A stretch of 64,000 nucleotides of DNA from UBA1845 sp002338715 (GTDB taxonomy: Bacteria > Planctomycetota > Phycisphaerae > UBA1845). Within the stretch, counting starts at the first letter, position 1. Each line of letters opens with the position of its first letter. The notes under the pieces were generated by a model that did no database searches, had not been told where the DNA came from, and was given only the letters and a program-made list of their open reading frames with translations. Positions 18,106 through 26,217 of the stretch are shown in pieces. The stretch spans positions 1-64,000 of the forward strand of contig DAORAL010000031.1 in the NCBI GenBank assembly GCA_035344155.1, read 5' to 3'. The translations under genes were made by a program, and so were the position numbers.

Positions 18106-19710
18106 TCACTTTGTTTTGACCTTGGGTTCAATCACAACATTGATCGACCCCGACGTTGGATACTGTTCTTTCGAACCCGATTCCGTCATTCTGCCGGCGA
18201 CCGCGTTGAAATACATGGTCTCCTCGCCCCGGAGTCGGAACGAATCAATCTTGTCCACCGTGTCCAAAACCGTCTGGCGATTCTGCGCCTCCAGCTTCAA
18301 GATGATTTCCGCATCCTTCGCATCCATGTCCATCAGCTTCAACAGCATCTGCTGATTCGAAGGCAACAAATCCGACAACCGATTCAACTCGTCGAGCCAA
18401 ATCACCTGTTCCTTATCAAATGCATCCGCCACCGCAATGCGCTTGTCTTCGATCTTCTCCAGGTCGCTGATGCGATCTTCGTATTCTTCAATCTGCGTTC
18501 GGATGTCCGCGAGCGCCTGCCGCTTGGGCATGATCACCTTCCAGTACACACCCCCGATCGCAGACACCACAACCAATGCCGCCACCGCAAACACCGGCGC
18601 TTTCTTCAAACGGCGTTCAGCCGCCGTCACCGTTCGCTTGGGATGCAGGAAATCAAAATCAAACTGCGAGTCTCCGGCAAACGCAGAAACCAATCCCAAT
18701 GCCGCAGAAAACGCCCGCGCCTCTGCACCCTTCTCTTCAGGCCAACCAAACTGCGGGGCTGGATTGTAAATCTCCACCGTCGCCGAATAGCGTTCACCCA
18801 GCGCGCGGGCCACCTGCTCTTCCATGCCCACGCTGCCGCCGACCACGATCATGTCGACGTTGACGCCGGGCGTTGATGACCGAAACGCTTCGATCGTGCG
18901 CGTCACTTCGACCACCAGCGCGCTGACCACACGATCAACATCCGACGCACCACCGGGTACCGTCGATCGCGGGAACTGAATAATCGCCGAGTCCGTCGAA
19001 TCCGCCGAATCACCAAGCGACATGATCGCCGAGTCGGCTTGCAACTGATCACTGCCCGGCGCGACGGGATTCGGAATCGAAACCGAACCGGCCCGTGAGA
19101 ACGAAAGTTTACCGCCCATCACCACGTCGATTTCAGTAAGGCGCGGGCCAATATCGACCATCACCACGCATTCGTATCTTCCCGCCCCAAACAGGCTGTG
19201 GATCGCTTCCTTGTTCGCGTAAGGCCGAAGTCCGAGACGTGCGAGTTTCAAACCGGCTTGCTCGCATGTCTTGTGGTAATACTCCACCACTTCACGACGC
19301 ACCGTCCCCACCAAGACGTCGGCAGGACCATCCGTCGACCGTTCCGGCATCGCAAAATCGACCACGGCTTGGCTGAGCGGAAATGGAAGTTCCTTACCGA
19401 TCTGAAACTCCACCATCGCGGGCAGTTCATTCGGATCGGTCATCGGAAGTTTCAACGTCGTCAGAAGCGCCTTGTCGCGCGGCACATCGAGAATCACGCG
19501 GTCCGTGCGAATCTTCTGCTGCTTGAGGACCTCGCGGATCATCCCGCCCAGTTGTTCCGGGCTGGACACATCAAGGCCTTCAGGCAGATCCACGCTGAAA
19601 AGCCGGTCGATGCGCACCTTCCCCTTGCGCACCTTGGCGTGCACAAAGCGGACATAGCGCGCGTCCCAATCGACAGCCAATATCGATCGATCATTCTTCC
19701 GCAATGACAA
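18106..19710 (-). CDS. gspL: GspL-like protein: PilM-type actin-like domain joined to a PilN-type membrane domain
   Basis: A 534-residue protein with a TTG start at 19710, chosen because AAGGAG lies 9 bases upstream; an in-frame start further up would run deep into gspK. Residues about 8-330 are an actin-like domain (SILAVDWDARYVRFVHAKV ... VMVDIGPRLTEIDVV ... VDMIVVGGSVGMEEQVARAL). A single membrane helix follows at about 372-392 (VFAVAALVVVSAIGGVYW), then a coiled coil (RQALADIRTQIEEYEDRISDLE) and a small C-terminal domain. GspL links the cytoplasmic ATPase GspE to the inner-membrane platform. It overlaps the end of gspK by 20 bases, implying translational coupling. Confidence 0.85.
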   Translation of the reverse strand: MSLRKNDRSILAVDWDARYVRFVHAKVRKGKVRIDRLFSVDLPEGLDVSSPEQLGGMIREVLKQQKIRTDRVILDVPRDKALLTTLKLPMTDPNELPAMVEFQIGKELPFPLSQAVVDFAMPERSTDGPADVLVGTVRREVVEYYHKTCEQAGLKLARLGLRPYANKEAIHSLFGAGRYECVVMVDIGPRLTEIDVVMGGKLSFSRAGSVSIPNPVAPGSDQLQADSAIMSLGDSADSTDSAIIQFPRSTVPGGASDVDRVVSALVVEVTRTIEAFRSSTPGVNVDMIVVGGSVGMEEQVARALGERYSATVEIYNPAPQFGWPEEKGAEARAFSAALGLVSAFAGDSQFDFDFLHPKRTVTAAERRLKKAPVFAVAALVVVSAIGGVYWKVIMPKRQALADIRTQIEEYEDRISDLEKIEDKRIAVADAFDKEQVIWLDELNRLSDLLPSNQQMLLKLMDMDAKDAEIILKLEAQNRQTVLDTVDKIDSFRLRGEETMYFNAVAGRMTESGSKEQYPTSGSINVVIEPKVKTK

Positions 19711-21226
19711 GGCGTCGTTCTCCTTCGCGGCCACGAACCGGATAAGCCAGCCCCAGGCGCGTGAGATCTCGGTGATAAACAACCTGGGCCAACGGTCCCC
19801 GCATATCAACCACTTCCTGCAAACGCGAGAACACGCCCACATGATCGGCGAAACCGATCGACTCAATCGAAAACTGTCTGCCCCGAGCCGTGATCTGGTT
19901 CTCGACCAACGAAAACGTGTGCGAATCCAGAATCTTCTCGGTCAGCAACCAACCGATCGTCGACTTGATCGGACCGGTCACCGTCGCTCGCTTCTGAATG
20001 ATCAACGGAATCGCTTCGGGTGGAAGGTCCTTGATACACGCGAGCACCTTGGCCGGCGCCGTGTTGATGTTGATCAAACCATACTGCTGCGGAGCTTGGT
20101 TGAGCGTGCAATAATCGAAGAGCTTGGCGATCGCCGGCCCGCGCAATGGTGACGACTGCAGAATATTGTCGATCGTGCGGTCTTCCAGGTAGAGCGCCAA
20201 CGTGTACGTCTTCGACGTTCCCCGCTCCCGCGTCGCTCCAATCAAAAAGTCGACGACCTGCTGATCGCCGAACACTTCCTCCAAACGCGGTCGAATCTTC
20301 GCCGCATCGGTAAACATATAGATGCGCGGCTTGTTGTCGTTGCTGACGTTAAAGTCGTGCGAATAAACCGTGATGTATGGCAACAAGCCACGGTCGAGAA
20401 TCCCATCGCCGTTGTCCATCGGAAAGGACGTCTCGCCGTCGTCTTCATTGGGCGTAAGCAAACCGTTGCGGTCGTAGTCCTCGCCGTAAAGCAGCCGCCC
20501 ATCGATCCCCTTGACCATCAGCAATTCTTCAACGGTTTCAAACGGCGCGTTCTTCGCCCGGTGCGGTGTCGGCAGCGATCCGTAGTAAAGACTCTCTGCC
20601 CCAAACTCACGCGGCTCATCGTCGGGATCGCGCCAATCCATGATCGCGTGAACCAACTCCAAAGGCTCCCGGCCATCGGTGATCAGCGGCGCGATCAACT
20701 TCAGAAGCTGCTCTTCGCTGGCGAAATTGATATTCACCTTTGCCGATTCATCGGTGATGCCATAGCGAACCAGCGTTTCGTCATCGAGCGGATTGTCGGC
20801 CACAATGCTGAAACGATAAGCCACGCGATCGCCCGACTCTTCGTTCAACTCGCCCTTGCCGATCGTCTCCTCGGTGGCATTGGGACTCCACACCAGCGCC
20901 TGATCAAACCGCGCGGGGTTGCTGTACCAGGCCTGCGGATTGTCCCGCTCCGAACGCAACAGATGCCGAACCGCTTGGATGCCCGCTTCTGCCGCCAATC
21001 GACACTCCAGGCGCTGCGACATGGCCATGCCCGCAGCATGGTCGGCCTGCGCATAAAACGCGTAGCTCGCTGTCAGCAGCGAAAGCAACAGCAACACAAT
21101 CAACACGACGGGAAGAATCAACGCACGCACCCGCGCACAACCGCTGCGGCGACAGTTTCCTGCCGTCGATCGCACTGCGCCGAACTGCCAACTTGTGCGC
21201 GTCTGAGCCGCCATGTCCCCGCTCAA
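19691..21226 (-). CDS. gspK: GspK-like minor pseudopilin
   Basis: A 511-residue protein. A hydrophobic helix near residues 36-58 (ALILPVVLIVLLLLSLLTAS) has no Glu at position +5, as is normal for GspK. The large globular part has LDDETLVRYGITDESAKVNINFA and a helix-hairpin-helix-like stretch (LININTAPAKVLACIKDLPPEA) typical of GspK. GspK caps the tip of the pseudopilus with GspI and GspJ. The TTG start at 21226 overlaps the gspJ stop; an ATG 12 bases further in (21214) is an alternative. Typical GspK is about 320-340 residues, so this one is enlarged. Confidence 0.88.
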   Translation of the reverse strand: MSGDMAAQTRTSWQFGAVRSTAGNCRRSGCARVRALILPVVLIVLLLLSLLTASYAFYAQADHAAGMAMSQRLECRLAAEAGIQAVRHLLRSERDNPQAWYSNPARFDQALVWSPNATEETIGKGELNEESGDRVAYRFSIVADNPLDDETLVRYGITDESAKVNINFASEEQLLKLIAPLITDGREPLELVHAIMDWRDPDDEPREFGAESLYYGSLPTPHRAKNAPFETVEELLMVKGIDGRLLYGEDYDRNGLLTPNEDDGETSFPMDNGDGILDRGLLPYITVYSHDFNVSNDNKPRIYMFTDAAKIRPRLEEVFGDQQVVDFLIGATRERGTSKTYTLALYLEDRTIDNILQSSPLRGPAIAKLFDYCTLNQAPQQYGLININTAPAKVLACIKDLPPEAIPLIIQKRATVTGPIKSTIGWLLTEKILDSHTFSLVENQITARGRQFSIESIGFADHVGVFSRLQEVVDMRGPLAQVVYHRDLTRLGLAYPVRGREGERRLVIAEE

Positions 21227-22056
21227 AGTCCTTCCGAAAATGCCGACGCTTCACGCGACATCCGCGAACCAAAAAAGACATCCGCCTGCACGGGCCGAAC
21301 CAGAATCGAATATCGATCTCCCGGAAGCGGATCGACGTCCGCATCGTCTTCAAGGAAATCATCTTCGACGATGTCCATGTCCTGCTCTTCCGGAATCACC
21401 GGTTCGAAACCGATCGTGATTCGCACCAACTGGGGCAGCGAATTGCCCTGGGTCAGTTCCCAGTCGTCCCACCAGGTGGCCCCGTCAAAATACTTCAACT
21501 CCAGAAATCGAATCTCTGGAGCGTACAACTCTTCCTTGAACGCCATTTCGGCTTCTTCGACTTCTTCAGCCGACTCTTCAGCCTCTTCACTCGTGACGAT
21601 CGCGTCGCGCAAATACGTTTTGCTTTCGCGCCGCACCAAACCCAGCGCCCGCGGATCGCCTTCGTCGGTTAAGTTCTCTTCGTCCCACGCGACGTAGTAA
21701 CGAATTTGCTGCAGATCGAACTGCGCCGGAAGCTTGCGCTGCCGCACCGATTGCACTTCACTGAGTTTGCGATCGGGCATCACCAGCGTGTTCACTTCGA
21801 TGCGGTCCTTGTAACCGAACACGCCCACGCCATAACCGGGGACATTCCCCACCGCCTGCCGAACTTCGCCGGCCATCCGATCCAAAATAACCCGCGCCAA
21901 CTGTGCGTCGCGACTTCGCTTCGTCCCTTCGTCGCGCTGAACCAGCGCGTTGTTATAGAACATCATCAACATCGTCATCAGCAACACCAGCAAACTGATG
22001 GCAATCACCACTTCCAAAAGCGTGAACCCGCGTCGAATTGGTTTGCGGTCAATCAT
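21223..22056 (-). CDS. gspJ: GspJ-like minor pseudopilin
   Basis: A 277-residue protein with a prepilin peptidase site RRGFTLLEVV (cleavage between Gly10 and Phe11, Glu15 being +5 of the mature form) and a hydrophobic helix. The following DAQLARVILDRMAGEVRQAV is typical of GspJ. The middle has an acidic Glu-rich stretch (TSEEAEESAEEVEEAEMAF). Its place between gspI and gspK, and a 4-base overlap with gspK, support the call over other class III prepilins. Confidence 0.85.
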   Translation of the reverse strand: MIDRKPIRRGFTLLEVVIAISLLVLLMTMLMMFYNNALVQRDEGTKRSRDAQLARVILDRMAGEVRQAVGNVPGYGVGVFGYKDRIEVNTLVMPDRKLSEVQSVRQRKLPAQFDLQQIRYYVAWDEENLTDEGDPRALGLVRRESKTYLRDAIVTSEEAEESAEEVEEAEMAFKEELYAPEIRFLELKYFDGATWWDDWELTQGNSLPQLVRITIGFEPVIPEEQDMDIVEDDFLEDDADVDPLPGDRYSILVRPVQADVFFGSRMSREASAFSEGL

Positions 22057-22123
22057 GTTTCAAAACCATCGTCGCCAGTCAGTTGAACGCCTCGGCTGAA
22101 CTCCCGGTCAATCGCGCCGACTG

Positions 22124-23137
22124 TTAACGGCCGCCACGTCTGCCACCTCGTCCACCGCGCCGTCCGCCCCGTCCTGGGCCCTCTCCGTCGCCATTCGCCC
22201 CATCGCCAGCCGCGTCATCGGGATTGCCTGACCCGTCATCAGCTGCGCCGTCATCGTTTCCAGCGCCGTCGTCATTGCCAGCGTTACCGCTCCCCGGGTT
22301 ACCGCCTCCGCCAGCACCGCCAGCCGAATCGTCGCCTGTACCAGCGTCACCAGTACCTGAGCCGCCCGAACCATCATCACCCGAATCGGTCCCGTCGGAT
22401 TCACCGCTCGACTCAGCCCGCTGTTCCGCAAAGATCGCCTCCAACAGCGGGCGAATCTCTGCGGGCACCATGTTGAGCACACTCTCTTCACCGACGCCAA
22501 GTGCTGGCATCAACACCGGCAAAACCTCCAGCAACTCCTCCATGCTCATGTCACGGAACATCGCCGGGTTTAGTTCGTTGACGTTGACCGATCCACCGCC
22601 AACCACCGACAACTGATCGTTGATCTCTGCCGCCCGCTCGTCGTCCAGACCGAAGTCCGTCGTCAGATCGAGCGCTCTCGGCAGCGTACGCAGCGTGTGA
22701 TACGTCTTGATCACAACGGCTTCGTCAAAATCGAATTCTTCGTCCGTCTCCAGATCGCGATCCGGGTCGTAGAGAATCTGCAACGTGATCGCCACCATCG
22801 GCGTATCCAACGGATGACGCGGCGATGTCGGATTGGGATCTTCCGGCAGCGGAACCGCCAACAACCGCCAACCGTAATACGGAAACAGATTCCCGAACTC
22901 GTCCTCCTGTTCGAGTTCCATTTCCAACAGGCCCGTGTCCATCTCAGCCAACTTCGACTCGGCCAAGAACACCACGCGGGCCATGTGATTCGTTTCGTAC
23001 GTGCGATCGGTCGCCGATTGAAGTTGCGCGCCGATGACGGCCATCCCCATCACGAGCAATCCAACCGCCACCACAACTTCCAGCAGCAGGAAACCCGACT
23101 TCTGCAACTCAGCCCGTCCATGCAAACGCCGCTTCAT
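22124..23137 (-). CDS. gspI: GspI-like minor pseudopilin with a long low-complexity tail
   Basis: A 337-residue protein; usual GspI is about 120-130. The prepilin motif is KSGFLLLEVVVAVGLLVMG (cleavage Gly15/Phe16, Glu20 at +5). A normal GspI-like body follows (ARVVFLAESKLAEMD). The last 100 or so residues are a Ser/Gly/Asp/Asn/Ala-rich repeat-like segment that ends in Arg/Gly repeats (GRGGRRGGRGGRRGGR). Its ATG overlaps the gspH stop (ATGA). Such a tail on a pseudopilin is unusual. Function as a tip pseudopilin is inferred from family and gene order. Confidence 0.83.
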   Translation of the reverse strand: MKRRLHGRAELQKSGFLLLEVVVAVGLLVMGMAVIGAQLQSATDRTYETNHMARVVFLAESKLAEMDTGLLEMELEQEDEFGNLFPYYGWRLLAVPLPEDPNPTSPRHPLDTPMVAITLQILYDPDRDLETDEEFDFDEAVVIKTYHTLRTLPRALDLTTDFGLDDERAAEINDQLSVVGGGSVNVNELNPAMFRDMSMEELLEVLPVLMPALGVGEESVLNMVPAEIRPLLEAIFAEQRAESSGESDGTDSGDDGSGGSGTGDAGTGDDSAGGAGGGGNPGSGNAGNDDGAGNDDGAADDGSGNPDDAAGDGANGDGEGPGRGGRRGGRGGRRGGR

Positions 23138-23919
23138 CGCCGCACGCTCGCTTCCCGAATTTCAAGCACGTTGTCTTCGGTCAGCTTTTGCGCTTGCAGA
23201 AAATCCTTCCGCAACACCGGAGGCCAACCGTGCTCCTTCATCATTTCCAACTCTTCGACGTAAAGCGTTCGCTGCAACCATGACAACCCGGTCAACCCGT
23301 CGAGGATTAGCTCAAGGCGGGCAAACTCCGTCTCGTCATCAAGGTCTTCCAGCGGTACGTCTGCCGGCGCATCGGTCAACAAGAACGTCGCCCACTCGCT
23401 CGTCCCATCCGTGTCAATGACCAGCGGGGGAAACTCATCTTCGTACGTTTCGTCAGCCGTCTCTTCGAGTTCCTCCAGTCGATCCTCTGCCAACTCATCC
23501 GCCAACTCGTCTTCGCCTAGCAGTTGGTCGATCGTCGGTTTGCCCAAGCGCACCTTCGCACACCGGATCTTGCGAAGGAGCGTCGTGTCCTGCGCCCAGG
23601 AAGCCAACACCGGTCGAAACTCCTCTGGAAACTCGAGCGGCCGATCTTCAACTTCGACGACCGGCTGACGTTGATCCCCTTGCCCATCGAGTTCGTCTTC
23701 GCGCGGGAAGCGAATGCGGTAGCGCAGTCCGTCGATCATCGCATTCGCCCGGGTCAACTGAAGCAGCGCCCGCATCTGCCGCCCTGATTCTGGCAGCTGT
23801 GCTCGCGTGAAATCGTTGAAGAAACTCGGAAGCACCATCGCCATCACGATGGCCAGCAACCCCGTGACCAACAGGATCTCCAGCAGCGTAAATCCGCGAT
23901 GTGCTTTGGTGCGATTCAT
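23134..23919 (-). CDS. gspH: GspH-like minor pseudopilin
   Basis: A 261-residue protein; the prepilin motif HRGFTLLEILLVTGLLAIV has cleavage at Gly9/Phe10 and Glu14 at +5. The GspH-type sequence continues with GRQMRALLQLTRANAMIDGLRYRIRF. An acidic insert (LGEDELADELAEDRLEELEE) makes it longer than the usual 150-200. GspH joins the core pseudopilus to the tip complex. The gene overlaps gspI by 4 bases. Confidence 0.87.
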   Translation of the reverse strand: MNRTKAHRGFTLLEILLVTGLLAIVMAMVLPSFFNDFTRAQLPESGRQMRALLQLTRANAMIDGLRYRIRFPREDELDGQGDQRQPVVEVEDRPLEFPEEFRPVLASWAQDTTLLRKIRCAKVRLGKPTIDQLLGEDELADELAEDRLEELEETADETYEDEFPPLVIDTDGTSEWATFLLTDAPADVPLEDLDDETEFARLELILDGLTGLSWLQRTLYVEELEMMKEHGWPPVLRKDFLQAQKLTEDNVLEIREASVRR

Positions 23920-24036
23920 GGCTTCTCTACATGCAGGCCAAAGCCCGAGACGATCGACGCGACGTCAATCATCTCGAACTTCGGCACTGCGACTGAAGCA
24001 AGTATCGTTGCGACTCAGGACGCAATCCCGAATCGT

Positions 24037-24507
24037 TTACTTCTCTTTCCAGTTGTTGATGTCGTCGTCGGTGCCCTCTTTGCGGTCCGGGCCCTTGCTC
24101 GACAAGTCGTAACTGTCTTCGTTGAACTTGCCGGGCGCTTCGTAGACGAATTCCTCGCCCCACGGATCAACCAACTCCTCGGGCGGGGTCTCGAAGTATG
24201 GACCTTTCCAAATCTTGTCTTCCTCGTTGAGACCGGACGGAATTTCAAAAAGCGCTTTCAGCCCTTCTGACGTATCCGGATACGCGCCAACATCGAACCG
24301 GTATTTCTTTAGTGACCCGGCGATGGGTCCGCTGCGACCGATTGCCGACTTCGCCAAACCGATCTTCGCTTCGTCACCGCTTCGCATCAGACTCGGCACA
24401 ACGAACGCCGCGAGCAGCGCCAAAATGCCAACCACGATGAGGATTTCCAAAAGCGAAAACCCGCGGCGAATCTGTTTTCTTTTTCTTTGCACTTGCCCAA
24501 TCATCAT
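24037..24507 (-). CDS. gspG: Major pseudopilin GspG
   Basis: A 156-residue protein of normal size. The prepilin site is RRGFSLLEILIVVGILALLAAF (cleavage Gly16/Phe17, Glu21 at +5). The GspG signature GAYPDTSEGLKALF is followed by WKGPYFETPPEELVDPWGEEFVY and a C-terminal Asp-rich loop (KGPDRKEGTDDDINNW) that matches the calcium site of GspG proteins. It forms the shaft of the pseudopilus. AAGGA lies 5 bases before the start at 24507. It sits between gspF and gspH, 59 and 117 bases away. Confidence 0.95.
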   Translation of the reverse strand: MMIGQVQRKRKQIRRGFSLLEILIVVGILALLAAFVVPSLMRSGDEAKIGLAKSAIGRSGPIAGSLKKYRFDVGAYPDTSEGLKALFEIPSGLNEEDKIWKGPYFETPPEELVDPWGEEFVYEAPGKFNEDSYDLSSKGPDRKEGTDDDINNWKEK

Positions 24508-24566
24508 TCCAATCCTTTTGCTAGATGGATCAATACACGCCTTAGAATCTCATCACGCCGCGGTCA

Positions 24567-25772
24567 CTAAATCCCACCGCCTTGCGACATCGTCAAAATT
24601 GGCAGCAGCAGCGCCAACGCTATACACAACACCATCACCGCCATCACCAACAGCAGCAGCGGTTCCAGCAAGCGAACAGCCACATCGATCGTCCGTGCTG
24701 TCCGCGCCTCGTTCGTATCCGCAATCTGCACGAGCACGTTGTCGAGGTTGTTGCTCTCCTCGGCGACGGCCATCATGTCGATCACGTCTTCCGGAAACAG
24801 CCCGCTTTTTCCCAGCGGGGTCGAAAGCGACTCACCTTTTTGTACACTCGTCGCGGCTTCGCCGATGCGTTCCGATAGAATTCGATTTCCCGTCGAATCC
24901 TTGGCGATGTCCAGCGCCTGCAGAATCGGTACACCGTTGGCCAACAACGTGCCCAGAATCCTGCAAAAACGGCATATCGCCACCATGGTTATAATCTTGC
25001 CCAGCATCGGACCTTTCAGCTTGATCCGATCCCAGGTGATTTGGCCCTGTTCTGTCTTCAAATATGTATAAATCGCGATACCGGCCAGCGCCCCACCGAT
25101 CAGCATCACGTGGTAATAACCAACCAAAACGTCCGTGATGCCGAACACGATGTAACTCAGCGAGTTAAATGCCTCTTCCCGCAGGTGCTTACGCAATTCC
25201 GGGACGACGAAAATCATCAAAAACATCACGATCGACGTGCCAGCCGTCATCAGCACCATCGGATAGATCATCGATCCGACCAGCTTGTTGCGCAGCTCAT
25301 CCTGGCGTTCCGCGAACATCGCGATGCGCGTCAGCACATCCTCCAGGAATCCGCCGCTCTCGCCCGCACGCACCATCGTCACGTGCAGATCAGCGAACGC
25401 GTTCGGGTGCTTGGCCATCGCGTCGCCCAGCGTCTCACCGGAAGCCACGTCGTCGCGCACATCACGCAACACGTCAGAAAGCACCGGACTCGTATTCTGC
25501 CGCCCCAGCACGTCGAGACTTCGCAGCAGCGGTACACCCGCCCGAAGCAGGTCCGCAAGCTGCGTGTAGAAACTCGTCTGGTGACGCAGTTTGACCTTCT
25601 TTTTCCGCCCCGAAATCACCGACGCCGAAGCGCCACCGCCTTCCTCGACCGACACCGGAAACAGCGATTGTTCGTCCAGCAAGCGCAATGCCGCCGACTG
25701 GTTGTCAGCCTGCAACGCACCGGTCACAGCCTGCCCGTCGGAAGCGATGGCCTTGTATCGAAAAGTCGGCAT
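24567..25772 (-). CDS. gspF: T2SS inner-membrane platform protein GspF
   Basis: A 401-residue protein, normal for the family. The start at 25772 gives the typical MPTFRYKAIASDGQAVTGAL. Two T2SSF domains (about 65-185 and 270-390) have the pattern FYTQLADLLRAGVPLLRSLDVL and FCRILGTLLANGVPILQALDIA, with membrane helices at about 165-190, 215-240 and 375-400. GspF is the multi-spanning core of the inner-membrane platform and contacts GspE and GspL. A 445-bp gap separates it from gspE, so it may have its own promoter. Confidence 0.95.
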   Translation of the reverse strand: MPTFRYKAIASDGQAVTGALQADNQSAALRLLDEQSLFPVSVEEGGGASASVISGRKKKVKLRHQTSFYTQLADLLRAGVPLLRSLDVLGRQNTSPVLSDVLRDVRDDVASGETLGDAMAKHPNAFADLHVTMVRAGESGGFLEDVLTRIAMFAERQDELRNKLVGSMIYPMVLMTAGTSIVMFLMIFVVPELRKHLREEAFNSLSYIVFGITDVLVGYYHVMLIGGALAGIAIYTYLKTEQGQITWDRIKLKGPMLGKIITMVAICRFCRILGTLLANGVPILQALDIAKDSTGNRILSERIGEAATSVQKGESLSTPLGKSGLFPEDVIDMMAVAEESNNLDNVLVQIADTNEARTARTIDVAVRLLEPLLLLVMAVMVLCIALALLLPILTMSQGGGI

Positions 25773-26217
25773 TGTGATTTCTGCAAAGGCGACAGACACC
25801 GGGCGCAAGAACCCAATCTGCGCAAAAGGTCAGTCCGCCCCAAATCTCCGCGAACACCCAATTTAAGTGTTGCGGACGTGGCGGCCAAGATAGGCGCACG
25901 AGAAGTGTACAACTGCTCGCATGCTCTTGACCGTCCATGGTCCTGTTGAGCACGCTTCGCCAAATGAAGCGATCGCGTGTACCTTACTTCGCCGCAAGCA
26001 CTTACGTCAAATAGATATTTGCTCCACCGAACACCGGTTTTGCAACGACGGGGAATCCTCCCAACGCCTTTTCTACACCGGGCCCAGGAAGCGATTGCAG
26101 TTAAAATGGGAAGAATTGAAGCCCGGTCATTTCCGGGCTGGGCGTGTTGAATATCTGCGCAAAACGGGCGACCCCGCCGCGACCAGACGCTGGACTAAGC
26201 TCTTTGCGAATATGAAG
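25773..26217. other. Intergenic region between gspE and gspF
   Basis: 445 bp without a supported gene. It holds one GC-rich hairpin (26120-26139) that may end gspE transcripts. I see no clear promoter hexamers for gspF. Confidence 0.4.
26120..26139 (-). terminator. Weak terminator or attenuator hairpin after gspE
   Basis: A 7-bp stem (AGCCCGG / CCGGGCT) with a 6-base loop about 80 bases past the gspE stop. On the minus strand it is followed by a mixed T/C tract rather than a clean T run, so termination may be partial. Confidence 0.4.
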
